Counted from the first letter of the stretch, positions 1 through 7,194 are shown. The stretch is DNA of 8,754 bases from Pseudobdellovibrionaceae bacterium (GCA_014376325.1 JACMRP010000292.1:1-8754), one strand, 5' to 3'. The notes: generated by a model not told the origin, from the letters alone. Made by a program: numbers and translations.

Positions 1-114
1 GAGTGGAAAGCGAAGATCGACGCCAACATGGAAGTTAGAAACTTCAAGCTCACCCTGAAGAACATTAATAAGTCTTGGGAAGTCACGGAGCAGAAGCCCG
101 TTCCCGCAAAATAG
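1..114 (+). CDS. C-terminal fragment of an unidentified protein
   Basis: An open frame enters from the left edge and ends at a TAG at 112-114, giving 37 visible residues. The tail is charged and polar, with alternating hydrophobic positions that could form one or two beta strands (for example MEVRNFKLTLKNI and SWEVTE), and it ends in a Pro/Lys-rich stretch. I see no motif that identifies the family. It lies in the same reading frame as the following rhtA-like gene, separated from its ATG only by the stop codon and one ATC codon, so the two are probably co-transcribed and translationally coupled. That this is a real gene end is inferred from the codon-like texture and the tight junction; the rest of the gene is outside the window. 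Confidence 0.55.
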   Translation, partial: EWKAKIDANMEVRNFKLTLKNINKSWEVTEQKPVPAK

Positions 115-117
115 ATC

Positions 118-999
118 ATGCGAAATAATCTTGCCCGGTCCCTCGGCTATTTATCGATCGCCATGCTTTCGATTCAGTACGGTGCTTCGGTTGCAAAGGA
201 ATTTTTCTTGCAAGCGGGCAATGTTGGAACATCGACGTTTCGGACTTTTTTCGCTGCGCTGATCTTACTTGCGGTTTGGCGGCCTTGGCGAAAAAAACTG
301 AGTGGCGAAAGTTGGCGCGCGCTCGCGGGATACGGCATTGCCCTCGGTCTGATGAACTTATTGTTCTACTTGGCCATTGCCCGCATTCCGCTCGGCATAG
401 CCGTGACCCTCGAGTTCACCGGACCCCTGGCGGTCGCGTTGCTCGCCTCAAAGAAATCTTTGGACTTGTTATGGGCGTTTCTTGCGGCGCTTGGTATTTG
501 GTTGATCTTACCGGGCGGACATTCGCCGGAAGCCCTCGACATCGTCGGGATACTGCTGGCGCTGGGTGCGGGGGGCTGCTGGGCTTTGTACATCATCTTC
601 GGGCAGCGTGCCGGCAAAAGCGTCGACAGTGGCGCCGCCACCACAATCGGGATGTGCTTTGCATCTTTAGCGATTCTGCCTTTCGGGATTTATTATAATG
701 GCCCGGAGCTGGTGAACGTTTCTTTATGGCCCATCGGTTTGGTAATCGCGGTGCTTTCGAGTGCGCTACCTTATAATTTTGAAATGATGGCGATGAAAAA
801 CTTGCCGCAAAAAACTTTTGGCATATTAATGAGCATGGAGCCGGTGATCGCGACGTTGATGGGATTTCTATTTTTGAAAGAGACGCTGACAGGATTGCAA
901 GTCTTCGCGATGATCTGCGTGATTATCGCGTCGGCCGGCAGTACCGCAACTTCGCGCTCACCAAAAACGGATCTCGTCGGCGTTCCGGATCCGAATTAA
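118..999 (+). CDS. rhtA: RhtA-type threonine/homoserine exporter (EamA/DMT family)
   Basis: This 293-residue inner-membrane protein closely resembles E. coli RhtA (about 295 residues), a proton-driven exporter of threonine, homoserine and related amino acids in the drug/metabolite transporter superfamily. Shared segments include SIQYGASVAK (18-27), PLGIAVTLEFTGPLA (91-105), ALGAGGCWALYI (148-159) and the ALPY...EM...LP..TFG.LMSMEP block (216-242). The pattern of about ten hydrophobic helices in two EamA repeats, with a short charged tail, is typical. The ATG at 118 gives the family length. No good Shine-Dalgarno precedes it, and an in-frame TAG lies only two codons upstream, so initiation probably depends on the upstream gene. 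The ykgJ-like gene follows after one base. The exporter class is well supported; the exact substrate is not shown by sequence. Confidence 0.88.
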   Translation: MRNNLARSLGYLSIAMLSIQYGASVAKEFFLQAGNVGTSTFRTFFAALILLAVWRPWRKKLSGESWRALAGYGIALGLMNLLFYLAIARIPLGIAVTLEFTGPLAVALLASKKSLDLLWAFLAALGIWLILPGGHSPEALDIVGILLALGAGGCWALYIIFGQRAGKSVDSGAATTIGMCFASLAILPFGIYYNGPELVNVSLWPIGLVIAVLSSALPYNFEMMAMKNLPQKTFGILMSMEPVIATLMGFLFLKETLTGLQVFAMICVIIASAGSTATSRSPKTDLVGVPDPN

Positions 1000-1000
1000 T

Positions 1001-1639
1001 ATGACCTACGAAGAATTCTGCGCAAAACACAAAGTTGTCACTCGTTCCTTAAAAAAATTCATCGATGATCAAAAGGTAAGTTATTCTGCAGAGACCTACC
1101 AAAGGTTCCTGACGGCCGTCAGTAGTGAAATCCTAAGGTACAAAGCGCTGATTTATGAGCACCCTGCTGGACCGCTTCGCGCACGCAAAGTCCACGAGCT
1201 CGTCGAAGCAGAAATCGCCCAGGAAACCGAAATTCCGGCGAGTTGTTTTAAGGGTTGCAGTCACTGCTGCCACTTGGAAGTCGAAGTGACAAATTACGAA
1301 ACCGAAATCCTGCAAGGAATTCTGATGGCGGGTCATCCGATTGACCGCGTTCGGCTCACGCTTCAGGGCCACAGAAAATTGCAGGACTCCGCTTGGCGAA
1401 ACCTCAAGAAGAAAGCAGAAAACCGCTGCGTCTTCTTGGGTGCGGACGAAGCCTGTAGCATATACGAAGACCGTCCGGTGATGTGCCGTCGGCATTCGGT
1501 GACGTCCAATCCTCAACACTGCGCGGATCTAGACGAAATGATCACGGTTCGGTACTTTCCGAAAGTGGACGTAATCCTGAGTGCGGCGAATGAAGATCCG
1601 GATATTCGCATTGGCCCGATGGCGAAGATGCTAATTTAG
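1001..1639 (+). CDS. YkgJ-family cysteine cluster protein
   Basis: This 212-residue, apparently cytoplasmic protein carries the CxxxCxxCC cluster that defines the YkgJ (putative zinc- or iron-chelating) family: C82, C86, C89 and C90. A second cysteine set follows at C143, C152, C162 and C174, including the family-typical segment CSIYEDRPVMCR (152-163). The eight cysteines could ligate a metal or an Fe-S centre; the biochemical role of the family is not settled. Residues 1-80 form a charged, probably helical N-terminal region that adds length compared with the shortest family members. The ATG at 1001 begins one base after the rhtA stop and has no clear Shine-Dalgarno, suggesting coupled translation. 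It converges with livF. Family membership is secure; function is unknown. Confidence 0.85.
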   Translation: MTYEEFCAKHKVVTRSLKKFIDDQKVSYSAETYQRFLTAVSSEILRYKALIYEHPAGPLRARKVHELVEAEIAQETEIPASCFKGCSHCCHLEVEVTNYETEILQGILMAGHPIDRVRLTLQGHRKLQDSAWRNLKKKAENRCVFLGADEACSIYEDRPVMCRRHSVTSNPQHCADLDEMITVRYFPKVDVILSAANEDPDIRIGPMAKMLI

Positions 1640-1684
1640 AAAAGTCTGGAATCCGGGAAGCTTCGCGTAAATTAAATTCCCAGA
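1640..1684 (-). terminator. Possible terminator at the end of the liv operon
   Basis: An imperfect hairpin can form between 1645-1652 (TCTGGAAT) and 1676-1684 (ATTCCCAGA), with one bulged C and a loop of about 23 bases. Read on the minus strand it is followed by CTTTTCT, a short T-rich run, placing it at the end of livF. The arms overlap the last livF codons. The long loop and short T run make this a weak candidate; read on the plus strand it has no T tract to serve ykgJ. Confidence 0.28.
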
Positions 1685-2391
1685 TAGCTTTGTCGGACCT
1701 TGTCGTTGCTGAGCAAGTCTGGGCCCGTGCCCGATAAACTGATCAGGCCGGTTTCCAAAACGTAAGCACGATGCGCGATTTTTAACGCTTGGTTCGCGTT
1801 CTGTTCAACTAATAAAATTGTCATGCCGTCCGCGTTCAGTTTTTTGATGATTTCGAAAATCTGCGAAACGATCTTTGGCGCAAGTCCCAAAGATGGTTCG
1901 TCCAGCAACAACAAACTCGGTTTGCACATCAGCGCGCGAGAAATCGCGAGCATCTGTTGTTCACCGCCGGATAAAGTGCCGGCAACTTGGGTTAGACGTT
2001 CCTTCATTCGCGGAAACAGCTCGTAACAATGTTCTAAGTCTTTTTGGATGCCCTTGTCTTTGCGCGAGTAGGCACCCATTTGCAGGTTCTCCAGCACCGT
2101 CAAGTTCGGAAAAATGCCGCGGCCCTCAGGCGATTGCGCAATACCGTGAAGAACCCGTTCGTGAGCGGGCACCTTCAATAAGGACTGACCATTCATCAAG
2201 ATCTCGCCACGTGCATCGGCCAGACCCGAAATTGCACGCAGAGTTGTTGTTTTGCCCGCACCGTTGCTGCCGATTAAAGAGACGATTTCACCCTCAAAAA
2301 CATCGAAATCGATGCCCTTCAAAGCATGGATAGCTCCGTAATAAACTTGCAAGCCTCGGACCGAAAGAAGTAATTTTTGAGTCGCGCTCAT
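1672..2391 (-). CDS. livF: Branched-chain amino acid ABC transporter ATPase LivF
   Basis: This 239-residue protein is one of two ATPases powering the HAAT-type importer. It shows Walker A GSNGAGKT (41-48), a Q-loop at Q86 followed by SPEGR (the family usually has VPEGR here), the ABC signature LSGGEQQ (140-146), Walker B LLLLDEP (160-166) with catalytic E165, and VEQN (195-198), where Gln stands in the usual H-loop His position, as is typical of LivF. The C-terminus ends in YLGI, also typical of the family. It is the last gene of the operon: its ATG shares ATGA with the livG stop (4-base overlap), and a GGGGTGG stretch upstream could be its ribosome binding site. Specificity comes from LivK and the permeases, so the substrate is inferred only. 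Confidence 0.94.
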   Translation of the reverse strand: MSATQKLLLSVRGLQVYYGAIHALKGIDFDVFEGEIVSLIGSNGAGKTTTLRAISGLADARGEILMNGQSLLKVPAHERVLHGIAQSPEGRGIFPNLTVLENLQMGAYSRKDKGIQKDLEHCYELFPRMKERLTQVAGTLSGGEQQMLAISRALMCKPSLLLLDEPSLGLAPKIVSQIFEIIKKLNADGMTILLVEQNANQALKIAHRAYVLETGLISLSGTGPDLLSNDKVRQSYLGI

Positions 2392-3158
2392 GCGTCCACC
2401 CCGAGGTAGGCCTGAATCACTTTTTCAGAATTCTGGATCTTCACGGCCGGACCCTCTTCGATCTTAACGCCGTGATCGATGACCGTGATGTTTTCGCAGA
2501 TTCCCATGACAAGCTTCATGTCGTGCTCGATCAACAGAATGGTCAGTTTAAAATCCTGACGAATCTTCGCGATCGTGTCCATTAGGTGATGAGTTTCGGA
2601 ATGGTTCATGCCGGCTGCGGGCTCATCCAGCAGAATTAATTTCGGATCGGTCGCCATCGCGCGAACGATTTCGAGTTTTCGTTGCTCGCCGTACGGTAAA
2701 GACGATGCTAATTCGTGAGCTTTGTTTTCTAAGTGGAAAATTTTGAGCAAGCTCATCGCTTTGTCGAGCATGGCGCTTTCTTGCGTTCGGAATTTTTTCG
2801 TCAGCATCACCGCATCCACGAATCCGTAGGTGACGTGCTGGTGAGTCGCGATCAGCACGTTCTCGAGCACGCTGAGTCCCTTGAACAGACGAATATTTTG
2901 AAAAGTGCGGGTCATGCCTAAATGAGATATTTCGTAGGGTTTCATGCCGCAAAGATTTCGTCCGCCCAGCAGAACCTCGCCGCTGGTCGGGCGGTAAACA
3001 CCGGTCAGCATATTAAACACCGTCGTCTTGCCCGCACCATTCGGACCGATCAAACCCGCGAGCTGACCTTCCGGAATTGCGAACGAAAGAGCGTCCACGG
3101 CCTTCAGACCGCCAAACCGCATGGTTAAATTTTTAACCTCAAGCAGATTTGCGGACAT
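2388..3158 (-). CDS. livG: Branched-chain amino acid ABC transporter ATPase LivG
   Basis: This 256-residue ATPase (E. coli LivG is about 255) pairs with LivF on the cytoplasmic side. Visible motifs are Walker A GPNGAGKT (38-45), the Q-loop segment TRTFQNIRLF with Q87, a signature variant LPYGEQRKLEI (154-164), typical of LivG, Walker B LILLDEP (174-180) with catalytic E179, the family segment PAAGMN (180-185), and the H-loop His in LLIEHDM (H212). The C-terminus has the usual YLG element. Its start overlaps the end of livM by 20 bases, with a good Shine-Dalgarno (GGAG, 5 bases before ATG) inside livM. It overlaps the livF start by 4 bases at the other end. Both features support tight co-translation. 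Confidence 0.95.
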   Translation of the reverse strand: MSANLLEVKNLTMRFGGLKAVDALSFAIPEGQLAGLIGPNGAGKTTVFNMLTGVYRPTSGEVLLGGRNLCGMKPYEISHLGMTRTFQNIRLFKGLSVLENVLIATHQHVTYGFVDAVMLTKKFRTQESAMLDKAMSLLKIFHLENKAHELASSLPYGEQRKLEIVRAMATDPKLILLDEPAAGMNHSETHHLMDTIAKIRQDFKLTILLIEHDMKLVMGICENITVIDHGVKIEEGPAVKIQNSEKVIQAYLGVDA

Positions 3159-4113
3159 ATTTTCTCCAGATATCGGTGATTTCGCGATCGCCGAAAAGAC
3201 CTTTCGGTTTCCAAATCATGATGATGATTAACAGCAATGCGTAAATGACCATGCGGAGATCGACGCCGGTGATTTGCTGTAAAGACCGAAGGGCCTCGGG
3301 CATGATCGTGATAAAAATCGCCGCGGTGATTGATCCCGACATGCTGCCCATGCCGCCCAGGACGACCATGATGACGGCGTTCACGCTCATTAAGAAAGTA
3401 AACGACGAAGGACTAATAAAATTTGTGACGTGAGCGTATATCGCGCCGGCGACGCCCGCAAAAAAACTAGAAAGTACAAACGCACGGACTTTCATTTTGG
3501 TGGTGTTGATTCCCATCGCTTCGGCTGCGACTTCGTCTTCGCGGACACTTAAAAAGCCCCGACCGTGACTGCTGCGAACCAAGCGCCACACTACGAAAAA
3601 ACAAATGACCGCCCAAAAGCAGGCGTAAATAAAACTAATCAAAAAGTTAGGCAATGATGGGATGCCAGAGATTCCGCGGGCACCACCAATAAAATCCATA
3701 TTCAGCAAAGCAACGCGGATGATTTCGCCAAACCCTAATGTCACGATCGCTAGGTAGTCGCCCTTTAGGCGTAGCGAAGGCAGTCCCACGAGATATCCCG
3801 CGAATGCCGCGAATAATCCACCAACGATCGTTGCGGCAAAAATTCCAACTAGGCCATAGGGGCCGGAGAAAAAATCCCAGTGCGTGCTTGCAAACGCGGT
3901 GGTGTAAGCGCCGATTGCCATGAAGCCCGCGTGGCCCAAAGAAAACTGACCGGTGTAACCATTGACCAAATTTAAACTCATGGCCAGGATCGCGTTCACG
4001 ATCACGAACAGAGAGATCAACTGAATGTAGCCGTTCACTCCGAAATCCAAAACCAATCCTAAAATGAATAGCGCGATCAGGCTCAATACTGGAACTTTGA
4101 AAGCTTTGATCAT
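3139..4113 (-). CDS. livM: Branched-chain amino acid ABC transporter permease LivM
   Basis: This 324-residue polytopic inner-membrane protein is one of the two permease subunits. Family-typical segments are LNLVNGYTGQFSLGHA (47-62), RLKGDYLAIVTLGFGEI (115-131) and the cytoplasmic coupling loop around VREDEVAAEAMGI (190-202), followed by more helices and the closing IWKPKGLFG element shared with LivH. It is shorter than E. coli LivM (about 425 residues), which carries an N-terminal extension, but within the common range for LivM proteins elsewhere. The ATG has a GGAG Shine-Dalgarno 8 bases upstream and overlaps the livH stop by one base (TGATG). The livG gene starts inside its last codons. About eight or nine membrane segments are apparent by hydrophobicity. 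Confidence 0.94.
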   Translation of the reverse strand: MIKAFKVPVLSLIALFILGLVLDFGVNGYIQLISLFVIVNAILAMSLNLVNGYTGQFSLGHAGFMAIGAYTTAFASTHWDFFSGPYGLVGIFAATIVGGLFAAFAGYLVGLPSLRLKGDYLAIVTLGFGEIIRVALLNMDFIGGARGISGIPSLPNFLISFIYACFWAVICFFVVWRLVRSSHGRGFLSVREDEVAAEAMGINTTKMKVRAFVLSSFFAGVAGAIYAHVTNFISPSSFTFLMSVNAVIMVVLGGMGSMSGSITAAIFITIMPEALRSLQQITGVDLRMVIYALLLIIIMIWKPKGLFGDREITDIWRKYVRKSA

Positions 4114-5015
4114 CAGACTTTCTCCACCGAGGATTTTCCGAACAAACCGGTCGGTTTAAAGATCAAAATTATAATCAGAATTCCGAAGGCCAAAGCATCG
4201 CGATAAGTGCTGGACAGATATCCAACGACCATTTCTTCCGAAAGGCCCATGATGAGTGCGCCAACGACGGCGCCGGGAATACTTCCAATCCCTCCAAGAA
4301 CCGCCGCGACGAAGGCCTTCAAGCCAATCATCATTCCCATGAGCGGGTCAATCTTAGGGTATTTCATGCCGACTAAAATACTACCGACCGCTGCCAACGA
4401 AGAACCCACGATAAACGTAAATGAAATCACGCGATTGGTATTTACACCTAACATCGAAGCGACCGAAGCGTTCGTACTGACCGCACGCATGGCGCGTCCC
4501 ATTTTTGTTTTTTGAATAATAAAATTAAGCACGGTCATCGCGATCACGCTGACAATTAAAACCGTCACGTCGGAAGATTTTAAGTCGATGCCGCCAAAAC
4601 TGACGATGACAAAATCATTTAAAATTTCTGGAAAGACTTTTGGATCCGCACCGAACACCACCTGTCCCGCGAATTCCAAAAACAGACTAACGCCGATCGC
4701 GGTGATCAAAACATTCAACTTCGGTGCGTTTCGCAGGGGCCGGTAAGCGAAGCGTTCAATCAACAAGCCCAAAATACTGCAAACGATCATGGCCGACACT
4801 AGCAGCAAAGCCAAAGTGCCGATGCCCGGAGAATTATCAAGACCCGTCCACTTCGCAACATAATACGCGGTAAAGGCGCCGACCATGTAAACGTCGGCGT
4901 GAGCGAAATTAATCATCTGCAGGATTCCGTACACCATCGTATAGCCGAGCGCGATCAAGGCATAAATACTGCCGAGGCTCAGACCATTGATGGTGTGCTG
5001 AATAAAATCCTGCAT
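4113..5015 (-). CDS. livH: Branched-chain amino acid ABC transporter permease LivH
   Basis: This 300-residue inner-membrane permease (E. coli LivH is about 308) forms the transport channel with LivM. The N-terminus carries the LivH hallmark GLSLGSIYALIALGYTMVYG (11-30) leading into INFAHAD (35-41). Further family segments are ERFAYRPLRNAP (87-98), the coupling loop around MGRAMRAVSTNASVASMLG (172-190), VLGGIGSIPGA near the C-terminus, and the final FKPTGLFGK. The gene starts four bases after the livK stop. No convincing Shine-Dalgarno is visible before its ATG, so translation is probably coupled to livK. It overlaps livM by a single base. Confidence 0.95.
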   Translation of the reverse strand: MQDFIQHTINGLSLGSIYALIALGYTMVYGILQMINFAHADVYMVGAFTAYYVAKWTGLDNSPGIGTLALLLVSAMIVCSILGLLIERFAYRPLRNAPKLNVLITAIGVSLFLEFAGQVVFGADPKVFPEILNDFVIVSFGGIDLKSSDVTVLIVSVIAMTVLNFIIQKTKMGRAMRAVSTNASVASMLGVNTNRVISFTFIVGSSLAAVGSILVGMKYPKIDPLMGMMIGLKAFVAAVLGGIGSIPGAVVGALIMGLSEEMVVGYLSSTYRDALAFGILIIILIFKPTGLFGKSSVEKV

Positions 5016-5019
5016 GAAT

Positions 5020-6150
5020 TTATGGAGCTACGGTTGAAACGAATTTACGTTCGGCACCCTGAACTTGAACCATGACCGCGCTTTTGACGGCGTTGCGTTC
5101 CGCATTGATCGTGGTTTTACCAGTCACGCCCGGAAAGTCCGTTGTTTTAGCGATTTCGTCGCGAATGTTTTTTGAAGTCAGTTCTTTTGTTCGCCCGATA
5201 GCTGCCGCCAAAATTTTTGCCGCGTCGTAACCCAGGGCCGCCATCGCGTCAGGCGTCTCTTTGTATTTTTCTTTGAACTTTTTCAGAAAATCTATGACCA
5301 AAGGGTCTGTTGATTCGGTCGTGTAGTGATTTGAGTAATAACCGCCGTTGATCGCATCTTTACCGATCTCGTTCAAACGGGCAGAGTCCCAGCCGTCGCC
5401 GCCAAGTAAGGGAGCCTTAATCCCCAATTGACGGGCTTGCAATGCGATCAGGCCCACTTCGCCGTAATAACCAGGAATATAAAGCGCGTCCGGATTTTTA
5501 GAGCGGATTTGCGTGAGCTGTGCTTTGAAGTCGATGTCTTTTTCTTGGTAGCTGAGATCGGCAACAATTTCGCCGCCCATTTTTTTGAATTCGGCAACGA
5601 ACACGTCCGCTAAACCAACAGAGTAATCTGATTTTACGTCACGAAGGACGGCAACTTTTTTAGCTTTCAGAGTCTGCATTGCGAATTTTGCTCCGACAAA
5701 ACCTTGGAACGGGTCAATGAAGCAAGTGCGGAAGATGTAATCCCCTTTTTTAGTCACTTCAGGATTTGTTGATGCGTGCGTGATCATCGGGATTTGGTAC
5801 TTTTGTGCGATCGGGGCTGCGGCCATCGAGCGGCTGCTCGCAACTTCGCCGATGATCGCGATCACTTTATCTTGCGTGATCAAACGGGTGACGGCACTTG
5901 CGGCTTCGTCGCTTTTGCTTTGGTCGTCGATGGTGATTAATTTTACTTTTTTGCCGTTGATTCCGCCGGCCGCGTTGATTTCGTCAAAAGCCATACGCAA
6001 ACCTTTGTTGGTCGAAAGACCAAAGGTGGCAGATTCTCCGCTCAATGACCCGAACTCTCCGATCAGGATTTCGTCCGTTTTTTTCGTGCAGGCTGCAAGT
6101 AGCGGGAGAACTAAAAGCGTCAGTAACACTTTATTCAAAACATTTTTCAT
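5020..6150 (-). CDS. livK: Substrate-binding lipoprotein of branched-chain amino acid ABC importer (LivK/LivJ type)
   Basis: This 376-residue type I periplasmic binding protein captures the amino acid and delivers it to LivHM. A lipoprotein signal peptide (1-20) ends in the lipobox LAAC with C21 as the lipidated residue. The mature domain begins EILIGEFGSLSGESATFG (27-44) and has the family segments INAAGGINGKKV (57-68), VIAIIGEVASSRSMAAAPIA (95-114) around the ligand-contact loop, ITHASTNPEVT, and a C-terminal GVTGKTTI beta element. E. coli LivK and LivJ are soluble periplasmic proteins, so the lipid anchor is a difference. The start is supported by AGGAG (6156-6160), 5 bases before the ATG. 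It is the first gene of livKHMGF and has its own candidate promoter. The ligand is inferred; related proteins can bind other amino acids or amides. Confidence 0.92.
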   Translation of the reverse strand: MKNVLNKVLLTLLVLPLLAACTKKTDEILIGEFGSLSGESATFGLSTNKGLRMAFDEINAAGGINGKKVKLITIDDQSKSDEAASAVTRLITQDKVIAIIGEVASSRSMAAAPIAQKYQIPMITHASTNPEVTKKGDYIFRTCFIDPFQGFVGAKFAMQTLKAKKVAVLRDVKSDYSVGLADVFVAEFKKMGGEIVADLSYQEKDIDFKAQLTQIRSKNPDALYIPGYYGEVGLIALQARQLGIKAPLLGGDGWDSARLNEIGKDAINGGYYSNHYTTESTDPLVIDFLKKFKEKYKETPDAMAALGYDAAKILAAAIGRTKELTSKNIRDEIAKTTDFPGVTGKTTINAERNAVKSAVMVQVQGAERKFVSTVAP

Positions 6151-6155
6151 GAGAG

Positions 6156-6160
6156 CTCCT
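6156..6160 (-). promoter_or_regulatory. Ribosome binding site of livK
   Basis: Read on the minus strand this is AGGAG, 5 bases before the livK ATG. Its AGG half lies within one arm of the 8-bp inverted repeat at 6158-6165. Confidence 0.75.
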
Positions 6161-6200
6161 GTGATGGCGTGGATACAGAGTGGAATATTGCAATCACAGG
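6158..6200. repeat. Perfect 8-bp inverted repeat across the livK promoter and leader
   Basis: CCTGTGAT at 6158-6165 and ATCACAGG at 6193-6200 are exact reverse complements separated by 27 bases. One arm overlaps the livK ribosome binding site; the other lies in the spacer of the predicted promoter, between its -35 and -10 hexamers. The arm centres are 35 bases apart; the inner TGTGAT and ATCACA cores are centred 33 bases apart, about three helical turns. This arrangement fits a pair of operator half-sites or, in RNA reading through from pfkA, a hairpin that covers the livK ribosome binding site. The repeat is seen directly; its role is inferred. Confidence 0.6.
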
Positions 6201-6212
6201 CCGTGAGGTCAA
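6184..6212 (-). promoter_or_regulatory. Candidate sigma-70-type promoter of livKHMGF
   Basis: On the minus strand TTGACC (6207-6212, five of six matches to TTGACA) is followed after exactly 17 bases by AATATT (6184-6189, four of six matches to TATAAT). Transcription would begin near 6177, giving a leader of about 27 bases before the livK ATG. The -35 begins just past the pfkA stop codon, so the promoter fills nearly the whole intergenic gap. Hexamer matching alone gives false positives; position and spacing favour this one. Confidence 0.5.
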
Positions 6213-6218
6213 CGCAAT

Positions 6219-7187
6219 TCAGATAGACAAAGCATTGGCTAAACCGATCAATTCCAGCGAAGTTTTCTTCTCTGAAGTGACCGCAATTTCGAGCGGGACC
6301 GTTACAAGTTTTGGACCTTCAATGCCGACCATTACGTCTGATTGATTTTGAAGCAAAAGTTCAACCGCCGCGGCGCCCATCCGTGAAGCAAGAATACGAT
6401 CGTTCGCGGTGGGACTGCCCCCACGCTGTAAATGTCCCAGGATACAGACCTTAGCGTCTAAGCCAGATTTTTTACGAATCGCTTCGGCCAGATCGTAAGC
6501 CCTGCCAGGCTTCTGCCCTTCGGCCGCAATGATGATGGAACTCGTTTTGCCGCGCTGGATAGATTCGTGAATGCGGGCGACCGCTTTTTCGACCGTCGTA
6601 TTTGCGTCGGGAGTAAAGATCTCTTCAGCACCGCCAGCAAGGCCCACGTGAGAAGCGATATGTCCGGAATTTCGTCCCATCACTTCGACGATAAACAACC
6701 GATCGTGACTTGCCGCCGTATCGCGAATCTTATCGATCGCATCCAGTGCGGTGTTCACGGCCGTGTCGAAACCGATGGTGTCATCAGTTCCAAAAATGTC
6801 ATTGTCGATCGTCCCCGGAACTCCAATGATCGGAATTTTTTGTTCGGTAAAAAGTGCGTGGGCGCCACGGAAAGATCCGTCGCCACCAATGCAGACGATG
6901 CCTTCGATGCCCGCCGCCCGCAAATTTTCTGCGGCTTTTTTGCGGACTTCCGGTTTCATGAACTCCGTAGAGCGTCCGGTTTTTAAGACGGTGCCGCCTC
7001 GCTGAATGATGTTTGCAACATCGCGCACCTGTAGTTGTTGAAATTTCGACTCGATCATTCCGGTGTATCCTTGATAGATACCGAAGACTTCGAGTTTTTT
7101 AGAAATGCCCATGCGAACGACTGCTCTAATAGCAGCATTCATTCCTGGAGCATCTCCGCCTGAGGTGAACACGCCGATTCTTTTCAT
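6219..7187 (-). CDS. pfkA: ATP-dependent 6-phosphofructokinase
   Basis: This cytoplasmic enzyme phosphorylates fructose 6-phosphate to fructose 1,6-bisphosphate, the committed step of glycolysis. At 322 residues it matches E. coli PfkA (320). Motifs are GGDAPGMN (10-17), GGDGS (101-105) with G104, PGTIDND (124-130) with the catalytic Asp of TIDND at 128, R163, the MGRNSGH substrate segment (170-176), AAEG with E223, and HLQRGGSP (252-259). Gly at 104 and at 125 are the residues expected for ATP rather than pyrophosphate as phosphoryl donor. The frame stays open upstream to 7268, but the ATG at 7187 is chosen: it has GAGGA 7 bases upstream, it gives the standard MKRIGVFTSGGD start, and the extra 27 codons would run through the HU terminator. 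No terminator is obvious before livK, so read-through is possible. Confidence 0.95.
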   Translation of the reverse strand: MKRIGVFTSGGDAPGMNAAIRAVVRMGISKKLEVFGIYQGYTGMIESKFQQLQVRDVANIIQRGGTVLKTGRSTEFMKPEVRKKAAENLRAAGIEGIVCIGGDGSFRGAHALFTEQKIPIIGVPGTIDNDIFGTDDTIGFDTAVNTALDAIDKIRDTAASHDRLFIVEVMGRNSGHIASHVGLAGGAEEIFTPDANTTVEKAVARIHESIQRGKTSSIIIAAEGQKPGRAYDLAEAIRKKSGLDAKVCILGHLQRGGSPTANDRILASRMGAAAVELLLQNQSDVMVGIEGPKLVTVPLEIAVTSEKKTSLELIGLANALSI

Positions 7188-7194
7188 GATGGAT

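Noticed and set aside
276..698. Overlapping open frames inside rhtA on both strands (276-698 plus, 366-644 minus)
   Set aside because: They lie wholly inside a clear transporter gene, show no domain or ribosome binding site, and read as out-of-frame shadows.
1657..1664. Palindrome GAAGCTTC between the convergent genes
   Set aside because: It has no loop and cannot form a useful RNA hairpin by itself; an 8-base palindrome is expected by chance at this scale.
1875..2333. Plus-strand open frame of 152 codons opposite livF
   Set aside because: It is antisense to a well-supported ATPase, rich in Arg/Cys/His/Pro as expected of a shadow frame, and has no recognisable family.
6158..6200. CRP-type binding site suggested by TGTGA and TCACA
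   Set aside because: A CRP site needs these half-sites about 6 bases apart; here they are 27 or more bases apart, so a single CRP dimer would not fit. The repeat is kept only as an unassigned inverted repeat.
5780..6226. Plus-strand open frame of 148 codons across livK and the livK-pfkA gap
   Set aside because: It is antisense to livK; its hydrophobic runs come from the reverse complement of the binding-protein codons. No start signal or homology is evident.
6567..6986. Plus-strand open frames opposite pfkA
   Set aside because: They are antisense to a strongly conserved enzyme and carry no domain signature.
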